Under the pieces are notes generated by a model. It searched no databases. It saw only the letters and a list, made by a program, of their open reading frames with translations, and had not been told where the DNA came from. Below are positions 33,330 through 40,805 of a stretch of 46,280 bases of DNA, in pieces (position 1 is the stretch's first letter; every line of letters begins with the position of its first letter). Position numbers and translations under genes: made by a program. The stretch spans positions 1 to 46,280 of IMG/VR virus record IMGVR_UViG_3300038463_000298; one strand, 5' to 3'. This DNA is from a virus.

Positions 33330-33406
33330 TCCCCGAAGGTAGAGATAACGCGGGCAGTCTCACAAGGAAAATATTACCGGCAAAAAATACCGGGCGGTTT
33401 AGGAGG

Positions 33407-33443
33407 ACCTTCGAACGGGGCATGGGTATTTCCCGTTCGAGGT
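33407..33443 (-). other. Hairpin in the 126-base gap before the methyltransferase gene
   Basis: ACCTTCGAACGGG (33407-33419) can pair with CCCGTTCGAGGT (33432-33443) with a one-base bulge. On the minus strand CCGGTATTTTTTGCCGG follows about 20 bases later. It may be a terminator for the upstream genes or an untranslated leader structure of the packaging operon. Confidence 0.45.
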
Positions 33444-33455
33444 CTGTAGGTGTGA

Positions 33456-33653
33456 CTACGGAACTATTTCGGTCTTACCGGGGCGGTAGTTGAGTCCAGA
33501 ATGACGCAGCCATGCAGAAATGTTTCCCCCAGCATGTTTTTTAGCGAGCGCGTTAAGAACTCCCCTCTCTTGAGAAGTCACTTTGAGGTTCACAATTTCC
33601 GTCTTACGCGCTTTCGATTTTTTGACTGCCTGCGCTTTTGCTTTCTTCGCCAT
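33456..33653 (-). CDS. Small ribbon-helix-helix-like protein
   Basis: A 65-residue protein: a basic N-terminus (KKAKAQAVKKSKARK) then EIVNLKVTSQERGVLNALAKKHAGGNISAWLRHS, resembling an RHH fold with a strand and two helices. A transcription repressor or small DNA-binding protein is likely. AAGGGA lies upstream of the ATG. Confidence 0.6.
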   Translation of the reverse strand: MAKKAKAQAVKKSKARKTEIVNLKVTSQERGVLNALAKKHAGGNISAWLRHSGLNYRPGKTEIVP

Positions 33654-33835
33654 TTTACTTTTCCCTTTGGTTTTGTTTTCACAAGTGCTCGGAGCTTTCG
33701 AAGGCCCTTAAGAGCGCGACCACATTTCAACTTTGTGTTCGCATCCGAACTGACGGTAACAATAACCGCAAGCACCAATGCCGTCACTTCATAATTCTTT
33801 TTAGTAAAGCCTGCGCGTTCAAAGATGTCTCTCAA
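33590..33835 (-). CDS. Small basic protein with hydrophobic segment
   Basis: An 81-residue protein from TTG overlapping the previous stop (TTGA). A hydrophobic stretch (VTALVLAVIVTVSSD) is followed by a highly basic tail (KGKVKWRRKQKRRQSKNRKR). It overlaps the RHH-like gene by 64 bases. Function unknown. Confidence 0.5.
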   Translation of the reverse strand: MRDIFERAGFTKKNYEVTALVLAVIVTVSSDANTKLKCGRALKGLRKLRALVKTKPKGKVKWRRKQKRRQSKNRKRVRRKL

Positions 33836-34080
33836 TCAACGTCCCATCCGGCTTCAAGCAATGCTTCAATCGATCCAAACTCAACAAACTCTTCACCGAA
33901 AACCGGCTTGCCGCCCTCATCTCTCACCATTAAATGAATTCGGCACGGGTTCTCTGGCTTAATAACTCCAAACGTTGTTGGCATCGATCCGTCGCAAGTG
34001 CGAAGCTTCATGCAACAATAAATAAAATTTCCGCCGCTTAAATGCTCGAGCGCCTGGAAGTAGAATTCGTCTTTGATCAT
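33832..34080 (-). CDS. Hypothetical 82-residue protein
   Basis: The start is the ATG overlapping the upstream gene's stop (ATGA at 34077-34080). The product (MIKDEFYFQALEHLSGGNF...) contains two Cys near residue 20-30 and an acidic end (EFGSIEALLEAGWDVD). No family recognised. Confidence 0.55.
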   Translation of the reverse strand: MIKDEFYFQALEHLSGGNFIYCCMKLRTCDGSMPTTFGVIKPENPCRIHLMVRDEGGKPVFGEEFVEFGSIEALLEAGWDVD

Positions 34081-34241
34081 TTTTCGCTCTCCCGTTTCCA
34101 TTTAGCCGCTGAACCGATACAAGCGAGACAAGGCTGAAAACCTTTACCCGTATGAATCGCCTCAGATAGATCACTCATACACTTTCGACAAAGAATTCTA
34201 GTCAACACGTTAAGCGGAATCTTTTTATAGTAGTCGGTCAT
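34077..34241 (-). CDS. Small double-CxxC zinc-ribbon-like protein
   Basis: A 54-residue product read between the lipoprotein stop and the gene at 33832. It contains LCRKC and PCLACIG, two CxxC knuckles about 20 residues apart, consistent with one zinc ion. The start (ATG at 34241) overlaps the upstream stop by ATGA. Confidence 0.55.
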   Translation of the reverse strand: MTDYYKKIPLNVLTRILCRKCMSDLSEAIHTGKGFQPCLACIGSAAKWKRESEK

Positions 34242-34771
34242 TCGTCCACCAAGGTTCGAGCGTTGCTAACGGTATTACCGCAGCTCACGACACTAAACGT
34301 TTCCGATGTACCTACTATCCAAATCGTTGCGTATATGCAAACGCTGTTTTCAAAGCAGCCTGACGGTTCAGCGCAAACCGAATTCGAGTTCGCGTCCACA
34401 TTACTGACCGTTACAATCGCTTGTAAAACCTCTTGTGGATTGTTCCCGGTAAAGATTGCATCAAGATCAAGATTCACAGTGGAGCTTCCGAGATTGCCGC
34501 CCGTGCACGAAACTGGATTATCACCAATGCAAGAAAGCGTTGTTGGAGCAGGTGCAGGGCTTGGGGCCGGACTCGGTGCAGGAGCCGGTGCAGGCGTTGA
34601 ACTTGGAGCAGGAGCCGGTGCAGGCGCAGGGCTTGGGGCCGGACTCGGAGCAGGCGTTGAACTTGGCGTAATGGACGGCTGAGCTGCTCTTGAAGCGGAA
34701 GCGCCGCTGCCGCCTGACGAGCCGCAGGCTACGAAAATTAAAACCGATGAAACCAAGATGAGTAGTTTCAT
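34238..34771 (-). CDS. Pro/Ala-rich lipoprotein
   Basis: A 177-residue protein with a clear lipoprotein signal (KLLILVSSVLIFVACG, Cys16), a Ser/Ala/Pro linker (residues about 30-77, built of PAPSPAP-type repeats), and a C-terminal domain with several cysteines (CIGDNPVSCTG, VCAEPSGCFENSVC). It would be exported and anchored to the envelope. In phages such proteins can block superinfection; here this is inference. Confidence 0.75.
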   Translation of the reverse strand: MKLLILVSSVLIFVACGSSGGSGASASRAAQPSITPSSTPAPSPAPSPAPAPAPAPSSTPAPAPAPSPAPSPAPAPTTLSCIGDNPVSCTGGNLGSSTVNLDLDAIFTGNNPQEVLQAIVTVSNVDANSNSVCAEPSGCFENSVCIYATIWIVGTSETFSVVSCGNTVSNARTLVDE

Positions 34772-34965
34772 TAGACGCCGCCTAAGATTTTGTAGAGATG
34801 TTTCATCGCATCAAGCTTAGCGGCAACAAGAGCTATGTCTTGAGCAATCACTACTTGGACCATCGGGTGGTTAGAATCAGTTTCGTCATATTTGAGGCGA
34901 AGTGCATCTAGCGCTGATTCGTACTCAGCCATCGTTTGAATTACTATTTCTAAAGCCTTTTGCAT
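34771..34965 (-). CDS. Hypothetical 64-residue helical protein
   Basis: A small helical protein (MAEYESALDALRLKYDETD, IALVAAKLDAMKHLYKI), preceded by AAAGGA and by a plausible promoter. It is the first gene of its short cluster, one base overlapping the lipoprotein gene. Function unknown. Confidence 0.5.
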   Translation of the reverse strand: MQKALEIVIQTMAEYESALDALRLKYDETDSNHPMVQVVIAQDIALVAAKLDAMKHLYKILGGV

Positions 34966-34993
34966 TTGTTTCGTCCTTTGTTACTGCTCACAT

Positions 34994-35022
34994 AGAATAA
35001 CAAAGAGCGTTACATAAATCAA
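34994..35022 (-). promoter_or_regulatory. Predicted sigma70-type promoter for the lipoprotein cluster
   Basis: On the minus strand TTGATT and TATTCT are separated by 17 bases, upstream of the gene at 34965. A perfect palindrome (35024-35047) touches the -35 side. Confidence 0.55.
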
Positions 35023-35023
35023 G

Positions 35024-35047
35024 AGGTATATACTTTTGTATATACCT
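35024..35047. promoter_or_regulatory. Perfect 10-bp palindrome, probable operator
   Basis: AGGTATATAC and GTATATACCT flank a TTTT/AAAA centre. It lies next to the -35 element of the minus-strand promoter and just beyond the stop of the HNH gene. It could alternatively be a weak terminator; the AT-rich stem and its position favour a repressor site. Confidence 0.55.
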
Positions 35048-35053
35048 TTTATT

Positions 35054-35497
35054 TTAGAAGAAATCGCCTACGTCAGTCTTGGACCGTTTTATGTTGGCCA
35101 AGTCCGTTTTGGTCTTACTTTTGTGACAATTTACGCAAAGTCCCTGCATTCGCTTAGACGGCACGAACAAGCGGTCGATGTAGTTCTTATCGAACGTCCC
35201 CACTGGCTCAATATGATCGATAAAGATCTTAGGGCACTTCTTTTTACACTTCTCGCAACGTGAGTAACCCTCACCAAGGTCGCAACGTTTAGTAACGAGC
35301 CTGCGCGAATGCGACCACGACCAAACTTGCCGTAACGCCTTTTTGATTTTCTTGATGTCGTCTTCATTTGGTGTCGCCAAATCGAGCCGCTTTGACTCGT
35401 CCCTTTCAGCAATCCGTTTTTCGTTCAATTTGACCTGTCTGTCGCGCGCTTTGTTGAACGCCTTCAATGTCTTAAAATCCGCCTGCTTTAACTCCAT
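35054..35497 (-). CDS. HNH endonuclease
   Basis: A 147-residue protein. The HNH domain occupies the C-terminal half: CEKCKKKCPKIFIDHIEPVGTF, then GLCVNCHKSKTKTDL, with two CxxC knuckles for zinc and the D-H pair of the active site. The start is placed at the ATG at 35497 with GGAG upstream. It could act in packaging or as a mobile nuclease. Confidence 0.8.
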   Translation of the reverse strand: MELKQADFKTLKAFNKARDRQVKLNEKRIAERDESKRLDLATPNEDDIKKIKKALRQVWSWSHSRRLVTKRCDLGEGYSRCEKCKKKCPKIFIDHIEPVGTFDKNYIDRLFVPSKRMQGLCVNCHKSKTKTDLANIKRSKTDVGDFF

Positions 35498-35608
35498 TTT
35501 AAAAACTCCATTTTCGGCCAGGGTGTGGGGTGAGGCCCATATCGCCAATTCTTACGCGGGCGCAGTACGTGCGCATCGCGGGCGCCGCGCGCTTTTCCGT
35601 TTTCGCTT

Positions 35609-35638
35609 ATAATACTTAATGATAAGAGTTTACTACAA
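35609..35638 (-). promoter_or_regulatory. Possible promoter upstream of the HNH gene
   Basis: On the minus strand TTGTAG and TATTAT are separated by 18 bases, about 110 bases before the HNH start. The region to the gene is GC-rich (GCGCGCGGCGCCCGCG), and could form a leader hairpin. Confidence 0.4.
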
Positions 35639-35639
35639 C

Positions 35640-35727
35640 AAGGTATCACCCTACACCCTAAGTACCTAAGTACCTGTAATTTAGTAGAAATCAAGGGTGA
35701 CCTCTTTGGTGGAAAAGGTATCACCCT
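35640..35727. repeat. Direct repeats around the primase gene end
   Basis: AAGGTATCACCCT occurs at 35640-35652 and 35715-35727, with an inverted partial copy (AGGGTGACC) between them, and a tandem AAGTACCT pair at about 35659-35674. The second copy lies inside the end of the primase-polymerase gene. They may be binding sites (iterons) or operators. Confidence 0.55.
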
Positions 35728-37903
35728 GAGCTATCCGCCAATAAACATAGCCTTTAATATGCCTTTTTTCGCCGCCGAATTTTTTGAGCATTTTGCCTGC
35801 AAACATAATATTTCGCTGCGTTTGAGGCCATTTTGCCAGGGGGGCCACACCCTGAAAAAGCTCTAGAATGCGGAACTTTTCACGGTCAAATTGGGCATCT
35901 CCGGAGTCGACTTTTTGAAGGAAATCTTGCATGGCCAAATACATGACATCGGCCTCGTCTTCAACCAACTTTTGTTGGTGGATGATCGCCTCAAAAACCT
36001 TCGCTTGGCCCGTCAGCTCATACGCCAAATCGGTATTGTATTTTGTGCGGTAAAGGTGGATTGCTTCCGCAAACAGCAACTCCCGTTCCGCGCGCAGCAC
36101 TTCGAAATCAAGACTTCCGACCTTGACCGGCTTAAACCGGCGATTGCCGGTGTCATCGATCAAGTAGGTTTGACGGTTCGTCGTTCCGAAAAATACGCAG
36201 CGTCTCGCACTGTCGATGAGTTTCTTGCCGTGAGGTGGTCTAAACTTGTCAACCGTCCTTGTGAGAAAAGCTTTGATTGTCTCAAGCTCAGTTCTACGAA
36301 AATTCGACAGCTCGCCCATTTCGACCGACCAACGTCCTTGAAGGCTGAGCCCTGCGTCCTTATCGGCAAGATTCGGAAGCCAATCGACGAAGTATTGATC
36401 ACCAACCAACAGTCGACCAAACGAGCTTTTGCCGGCCCCTTGCGGGCCTTCGAAAATGGGCATCCAGTCAAATTTGGCGCCTGGCTCATATATCCGCCGC
36501 ACCATAGCTGACATCCATTTCTCAAACACTTGGGCCAAGTAAACGGGGTCGCCGTCAGCTTCGAAGTGATTCACGAGCCACCGGTTGAGCCGTTTAACGC
36601 CGTCCCATTTAGGTAAAGCGTCGAGCCAGTCTCTTACAGGGTCAAAACTGTTCTTGAGCGCCATGACCGTTAAGGCGCCCTCTATGACTCTTGCAGGCGG
36701 TTCGAACCGCCAATGTTGGCTGAGCCAGTAGATGATGCGTGGTACGTCGGTATCGCCGACGAGGGCGCCCTCTTTAGGCCCCCAAGGCACGTTCATTGTG
36801 TAGGTGTCGCGCAAAGCGAATTCATTGTGCTTGACTAAATCAGGGACTACCGTGTTGGTCAAAATAAGAACGACGTTTTGAATCGACGAAATAGGTGGGC
36901 CCATTCCCTCTTTTCCGCCTCTAACTAAATCTCTGCGCCAATCAAGGTCCGAAGCCATTTCATTACTCTGCTTTGTGACTTCCGCCTCGCTAAGCGTTCG
37001 GCCCGGCGTTGGTTTTGGCGCTCCGATGAAAGCTGCCTCCGCCGATCTCTCTTTAAGAACTTTGCCGACGGTGTACTTGAACAGCCATCCCGCCGCCGCC
37101 GCCCGATCTTTCGTTTTTGCATGGTCATAGGCGCATTTCCCTAAAAAGGTGTTTGGGTCTGTAAGGACTGATAGGATTTCATCACGTGTGAGGCCTGCTG
37201 ACTCAAGGGCCGTCGTCGCTTGGAGTAAATATCCTGAGCGGTCTTCAACATTTGTGCCTAGAAGAATTGCATCACGAACAGCGTCAGAGATAGGGAGCCA
37301 ATCAAGGTCAACACTTTTAAAAACAACGTCGATCGCTTTTTCGGGATTCGCCAGAGGTTTTGCGCTCGGCGCAGCCGCAGGTATTTCAAACTGGACCTCG
37401 GGGAGCATGTCCACATGATCTAATTGCCACGCCCACTTGTAGGGCTTTACGGTCTTTGAGGGGGGCAGTACCATTTGCCGGCCTTCACTATATATACAGA
37501 CTTCGCCGCCCTCTTCTTTTAGAGCCGTGATCATTTTAAAGGGCTTAGGGCTTAAGCAGTAAAAGTGACGCGAGCCATTGCCTGAACCCGAATAAACGAC
37601 CGGACAACGGGCCAACCCCACCAACTCTTTTACTTTTGCTAAAGCTTTCGCTTCGAATTCAGGTTTCTTGATGTCAACGTCGATTACGGTTAAATAGTGT
37701 TTGCCTATCTTTGAGGCAGTCCCCGTTCGGACTCCAACATTATTTCCTACGCGGTAAGACTTTTTTAAGTCTTGCCATGGTGTTCTAGGACCAGTCGTCC
37801 AACCGCTTTCAATAGGGCGTTTGCCATTTGGGTGCAGCCATATTATGGCAAATCCGAGGTCATACAGCCTCCGAGCCTCGAGTAGAATGTTAGGTTGACT
37901 CAT
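35681..37903 (-). CDS. Primase-polymerase with VapE/VirE-type helicase domain
   Basis: A 740-residue protein. The N-terminal PrimPol domain has IDVDIKKPEF (catalytic Asp pair) and SGSGNGSRHFY (His). The C-terminal VapE-like P-loop domain has FEGPQGAGKSSFGRL (Walker A), WSVEMGEL (Walker B) and FFGTTNRQTYL, DDTGNRRF. It would prime and unwind phage DNA. The start at 37903 overlaps the HTH stop (ATGA). Confidence 0.9.
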   Translation of the reverse strand: MSQPNILLEARRLYDLGFAIIWLHPNGKRPIESGWTTGPRTPWQDLKKSYRVGNNVGVRTGTASKIGKHYLTVIDVDIKKPEFEAKALAKVKELVGLARCPVVYSGSGNGSRHFYCLSPKPFKMITALKEEGGEVCIYSEGRQMVLPPSKTVKPYKWAWQLDHVDMLPEVQFEIPAAAPSAKPLANPEKAIDVVFKSVDLDWLPISDAVRDAILLGTNVEDRSGYLLQATTALESAGLTRDEILSVLTDPNTFLGKCAYDHAKTKDRAAAAGWLFKYTVGKVLKERSAEAAFIGAPKPTPGRTLSEAEVTKQSNEMASDLDWRRDLVRGGKEGMGPPISSIQNVVLILTNTVVPDLVKHNEFALRDTYTMNVPWGPKEGALVGDTDVPRIIYWLSQHWRFEPPARVIEGALTVMALKNSFDPVRDWLDALPKWDGVKRLNRWLVNHFEADGDPVYLAQVFEKWMSAMVRRIYEPGAKFDWMPIFEGPQGAGKSSFGRLLVGDQYFVDWLPNLADKDAGLSLQGRWSVEMGELSNFRRTELETIKAFLTRTVDKFRPPHGKKLIDSARRCVFFGTTNRQTYLIDDTGNRRFKPVKVGSLDFEVLRAERELLFAEAIHLYRTKYNTDLAYELTGQAKVFEAIIHQQKLVEDEADVMYLAMQDFLQKVDSGDAQFDREKFRILELFQGVAPLAKWPQTQRNIMFAGKMLKKFGGEKRHIKGYVYWRIAQGDTFSTKEVTLDFY

Positions 37904-38133
37904 ATCGACTGAACATCCATGGGAAATTTCTTTGCCCAAGGTTCAATCATCGCATCGTAAGTCACTGCACCACGACTTACTTTAACGATCAAAGCCATAT
38001 GTAGTGCTTTAGGAATCTGTGTCCCCTCGCGCCATTTTCTAACTGTTGACCGCTCCAAGCAAAAAGCTTGAGCTATGCGGTTTACTCCTACTTCATCAAT
38101 CCAAGCCTTGAGTGATTTCTGTCTTCGACTCAT
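37900..38133 (-). CDS. Small helix-turn-helix protein
   Basis: A 77-residue protein from ATG at 38133. An HTH is seen in NRIAQAFCLERSTVRKWREG, as in Cro/C1-type proteins. It is the first gene of the minus arm, next to the divergent region, so it may regulate both arms. Confidence 0.7.
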   Translation of the reverse strand: MSRRQKSLKAWIDEVGVNRIAQAFCLERSTVRKWREGTQIPKALHMALIVKVSRGAVTYDAMIEPWAKKFPMDVQSI

Positions 38134-38186
38134 CGTTGTGTGACCCCCCGTATTTTTATTTGACAATAAATAGTGACTAAAGTTTT
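38134..38186. promoter_or_regulatory. Divergent intergenic region
   Basis: The 53 bases between the two divergent arms are AT-rich. The plus strand has a perfect TTGACA (38160-38165); a TTTTAT at 17-base spacing overlaps the helicase start codon, so either transcripts are nearly leaderless or another -10 is used. On the minus side TTGTCA is present. This is a likely early control region. Confidence 0.5.
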
Positions 38187-39746
38187 ATGGCAATTCAAAC
38201 AGTAAAAATAAATGACGCGGAAAAGACAGTAAGCGGGTGGGGATTGAGCAGACTAACATTTGAGCACGGCAATTTTATTCTTCAGCAGTCTGGCGCTCGA
38301 CGTACAACACTAGATCTTAAGGGGGCTTTGCGATTCAGGCGTAACGCTGACGAGAAAGCTAAAAAAGTATTTAAACGCTCCCTCAACAGGATGTATGACG
38401 CCCCTTCGCAAAAGCTCCCGATTTTTCTAGACACTCACCAAAAAGATGGGGTTCACTGGATACTGACTCGCAGGCGGTCTTACCTCGCTCATGCACCAGG
38501 CGCCGGTAAGACCGCCCAAGCGATAGTGGCATCTTTAATGGCCCATGGCCACGGCCAGACAGTTTTCATCGTCCCTCCCACACTGACAGTTAACTGGGCC
38601 CGCGAAGTTCTTAAATGGACTGAGTGGGCTGATTTTTGGCCGAGCATAACAATCATCCCGACATCAGACAAACAAAACGAAGTCGACTGGCGCTCGGACT
38701 TCATAGTAGTGCCGGACTCGATGCTTACGAAGCCCTGGGTTTACGATCACTTACAACTACTACCCATCAAGCTTTTGGCCGTTGACGAGGCTTCGAGGTT
38801 TAAAGAGCAGGCATCGGAGCGAACGAAGGCTTTATTTGGTGGTCAAAACGGGCCCCGTCTATATTCAGGGCTTATCGGAAAAGCCCGCCACACGGTCTTA
38901 CTCGATGGCTCACCAATGCCTAACCGGCCAATGGAGTTATGGGCGCCAACAATCGCAATGGACCCCGAGGCGATCGATTGTATGACCATGCACGAGTTCG
39001 GAGTTAAATACTGCGCAGGCAGATTCATCGCCGATAAGTTCAAACTTGATTGGGACTACCGGGGTGCGAGTAATCAGTTTAACTTACGTCTCAGGCTTCA
39101 AGAGAGATTTATGCACGTAGTGGGGGAGAACGAGCTTCACCACCCGGAGCGGCTACGCTCAATACTCTTTATGAATGAAAATGCGCTCACTACGAAAGCG
39201 TTTGAGCAGAAATATGTTTCACGAATAAATCTAAACGACTTGAATGAAGAAAAAAGCCAAGGGGACCTAGCAAAGCTTCGCCACCAAATTGGAATATCAA
39301 AAATTGACTGGGTGGTGAATTACGTAAAGGAACGTCATGACGACAAAAATGAAGCTCTACTTATATTCGCTTGGCACCGGGAGGTCTGTTGGGAAATTGC
39401 AAATCGACTTAAGTCTTACCGACCCGGCTTGGTCATGGGCGGCGTCCCTCAAAAAGAACGAGAAAAGATACTTGACGCTTTTCAAAGCGGAGCTACTCGA
39501 ATCATTGTCGGCAACATTCATGCGATGGGGCGTGGGGTTAACCTTCAACGAGCCAACAGAGTTATTTTCGCCGAGTACTCGTGGTCTGATGAACTCAACC
39601 GTCAGTGCGAGAAAAGAGCTTCGCGTAAAGGAAGTGCACAGAATTCTGTGCGCTGCGATTACGTTGTGGTGCCGAACTCTATTGACGAAACTGTTTTAAA
39701 CGCGGTCTTCACCAAGGCCAAGAATGTGAAAGAGGTGATCGGGTAA
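38187..39746 (+). CDS. SNF2-type DEAD-like helicase
   Basis: A 519-residue superfamily 2 ATPase. Walker A is APGAGKT (residues 103-109), motif II LLAVDEASRF, motif III VLLDGSPMPNRP, and C-terminal motifs LIFAWHREVC, RIIVGNIHAMGRGVNLQRA and CEKRASRKGS (motif VI-like). Phage members act in replication or recombination. First gene of the plus arm. Confidence 0.9.
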   Translation: MAIQTVKINDAEKTVSGWGLSRLTFEHGNFILQQSGARRTTLDLKGALRFRRNADEKAKKVFKRSLNRMYDAPSQKLPIFLDTHQKDGVHWILTRRRSYLAHAPGAGKTAQAIVASLMAHGHGQTVFIVPPTLTVNWAREVLKWTEWADFWPSITIIPTSDKQNEVDWRSDFIVVPDSMLTKPWVYDHLQLLPIKLLAVDEASRFKEQASERTKALFGGQNGPRLYSGLIGKARHTVLLDGSPMPNRPMELWAPTIAMDPEAIDCMTMHEFGVKYCAGRFIADKFKLDWDYRGASNQFNLRLRLQERFMHVVGENELHHPERLRSILFMNENALTTKAFEQKYVSRINLNDLNEEKSQGDLAKLRHQIGISKIDWVVNYVKERHDDKNEALLIFAWHREVCWEIANRLKSYRPGLVMGGVPQKEREKILDAFQSGATRIIVGNIHAMGRGVNLQRANRVIFAEYSWSDELNRQCEKRASRKGSAQNSVRCDYVVVPNSIDETVLNAVFTKAKNVKEVIG

Positions 39747-39853
39747 TGGGGACAATGAAGCTGAAACAAACCTTGGCGTGGCCAAGTTATGATGTAGAAG
39801 TCGACGCCGAGAGAAAAACCGAGCTAAACGAAAACGCCGTAAAAAGGCTTTGA
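39746..39853 (+). CDS. Small hypothetical protein
   Basis: Thirty-five residues from the ATG overlapping the helicase stop (TAATG), with GAGG upstream. Sequence MGTMKLKQTLAWPSYDV then acidic residues. No family recognised. Confidence 0.45.
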   Translation: MGTMKLKQTLAWPSYDVEVDAERKTELNENAVKRL

Positions 39854-39857
39854 AGAA

Positions 39858-40067
39858 ATGAACAATCCGAGGCCCGTTATCTATTTCGCCTATCAGGGCG
39901 AAACAAAAAGTCTTGGCCAGTGGGCAAAGCTTTATAAACTAGATCGCTCAACCATCTACACGCGCTTCAAACAAGGTTGGCCGGTTGAAAAGATTTTGCT
40001 TACAAGGCCGCTAACGCGTGAGGAGTCAGGGCTTGTCCCGAGAGAAAGAACGAGACTATATAAATAA
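39858..40067 (+). CDS. Small HTH protein
   Basis: A 69-residue protein. SLGQWAKLYKLDRSTIYTRF then QGWPVEKIL is the HTH found at the end of many phage HNH proteins and in small phage DNA-binding proteins. It lacks any nuclease domain. Confidence 0.6.
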   Translation: MNNPRPVIYFAYQGETKSLGQWAKLYKLDRSTIYTRFKQGWPVEKILLTRPLTREESGLVPRERTRLYK

Positions 40068-40098
40068 CCGCCGAAAGGCAAAACCAAGGAGAACAAAT

Positions 40099-40566
40099 AT
40101 GACAACGGAAAATCAAATCACAGTATCAGTGACGGGTAAGAACCGCGTTGACCTAGTGAAACACTTAAGAGCGTTTGCGGATAACTTAGACGGCTCGCCG
40201 CTCGAAGAGAAGACCACTCGAAAAACAAGAACGACAATTAATACGGACCAGGCGGGCGAAGACTTCGAGACTAAGAAAACGGCTACGGGCACAAAAAGGG
40301 CTGCGGCGACGTTTGATGAAGACGAAGAAACTGAAGTTGAAGAAACCGGGACAACGACTAATGAAGACGATTTCGTGACTACAAAGAAAGCTAAAAAAGT
40401 TACGGTCTCGGAAGTGAACGACGCCTGTAAAGCAAGAGCACGTGCAGGCGGTAAAAAAGGTCGCGAACAGGTTCTTTCAATCTTGAAAAAGAAGTTCAAG
40501 ACAGAAAGCATTACTGAAATCGATCCTGGTGATTACGCTGCCGTGATTGAAGCGATGGCTATCTAA
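40099..40566 (+). CDS. Hypothetical protein with acidic linker and C-terminal helical domain
   Basis: A 155-residue protein from ATG with AAGGAG upstream. The N-terminal ITVSVTGKNRVDLVKHLRAFAD is followed by an acidic, Thr-rich linker (residues 55-100) and a C-terminal domain (VSEVNDACKARARAGGKKG, LKKKFKTESITEIDPGDYAAVIEAM). The same architecture is seen in replication-region phage proteins of unknown function. Confidence 0.6.
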   Translation: MTTENQITVSVTGKNRVDLVKHLRAFADNLDGSPLEEKTTRKTRTTINTDQAGEDFETKKTATGTKRAAATFDEDEETEVEETGTTTNEDDFVTTKKAKKVTVSEVNDACKARARAGGKKGREQVLSILKKKFKTESITEIDPGDYAAVIEAMAI

Positions 40567-40805
40567 TGGCCGGACGGTATGACTACGTAAAGTACGACGA
40601 CATCGCGTTAGCGGCCCAACAAGGCTTTAAGGCGATGTTCACCGAGCTCACCATTCACGTTGAGGCCCTTGACCCAGGGGCGCCTAAAATCTTGGCGCTT
40701 CAAAAGTTAGAAGAGGCCTACATGTGGATCGGGAAAGCACTTCGGGACGGGCAACTTCAAAGGCTACCGGCGGAGCTTGGCTCATTTGAAAGAGAAGACG
40801 GATAA
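40566..40805 (+). CDS. Acb2-like hairpin protein (possible anti-CBASS/anti-Thoeris sponge)
   Basis: A 79-residue, almost all-helical protein. FKAMFTELTIHVEAL then a loop (DPGAPKI), then LALQKLEEAYMWIGKALRD matches the helical hairpin of the Acb2 family, whose members bind cyclic nucleotide signals and block CBASS. The LEEAYMW-GKA(L/I) pattern is the strongest cue. It overlaps neighbours by single-codon junctions in the replication arm. Family assignment is from memory, without a search. Confidence 0.55.
   Translation: MAGRYDYVKYDDIALAAQQGFKAMFTELTIHVEALDPGAPKILALQKLEEAYMWIGKALRDGQLQRLPAELGSFEREDG

Noticed and set aside
34263-34682. Plus-strand Gly/Ala-rich open frame
   Set aside because: Antisense of the Pro/Ala linker of the lipoprotein; no ribosome-binding site and against operon direction.
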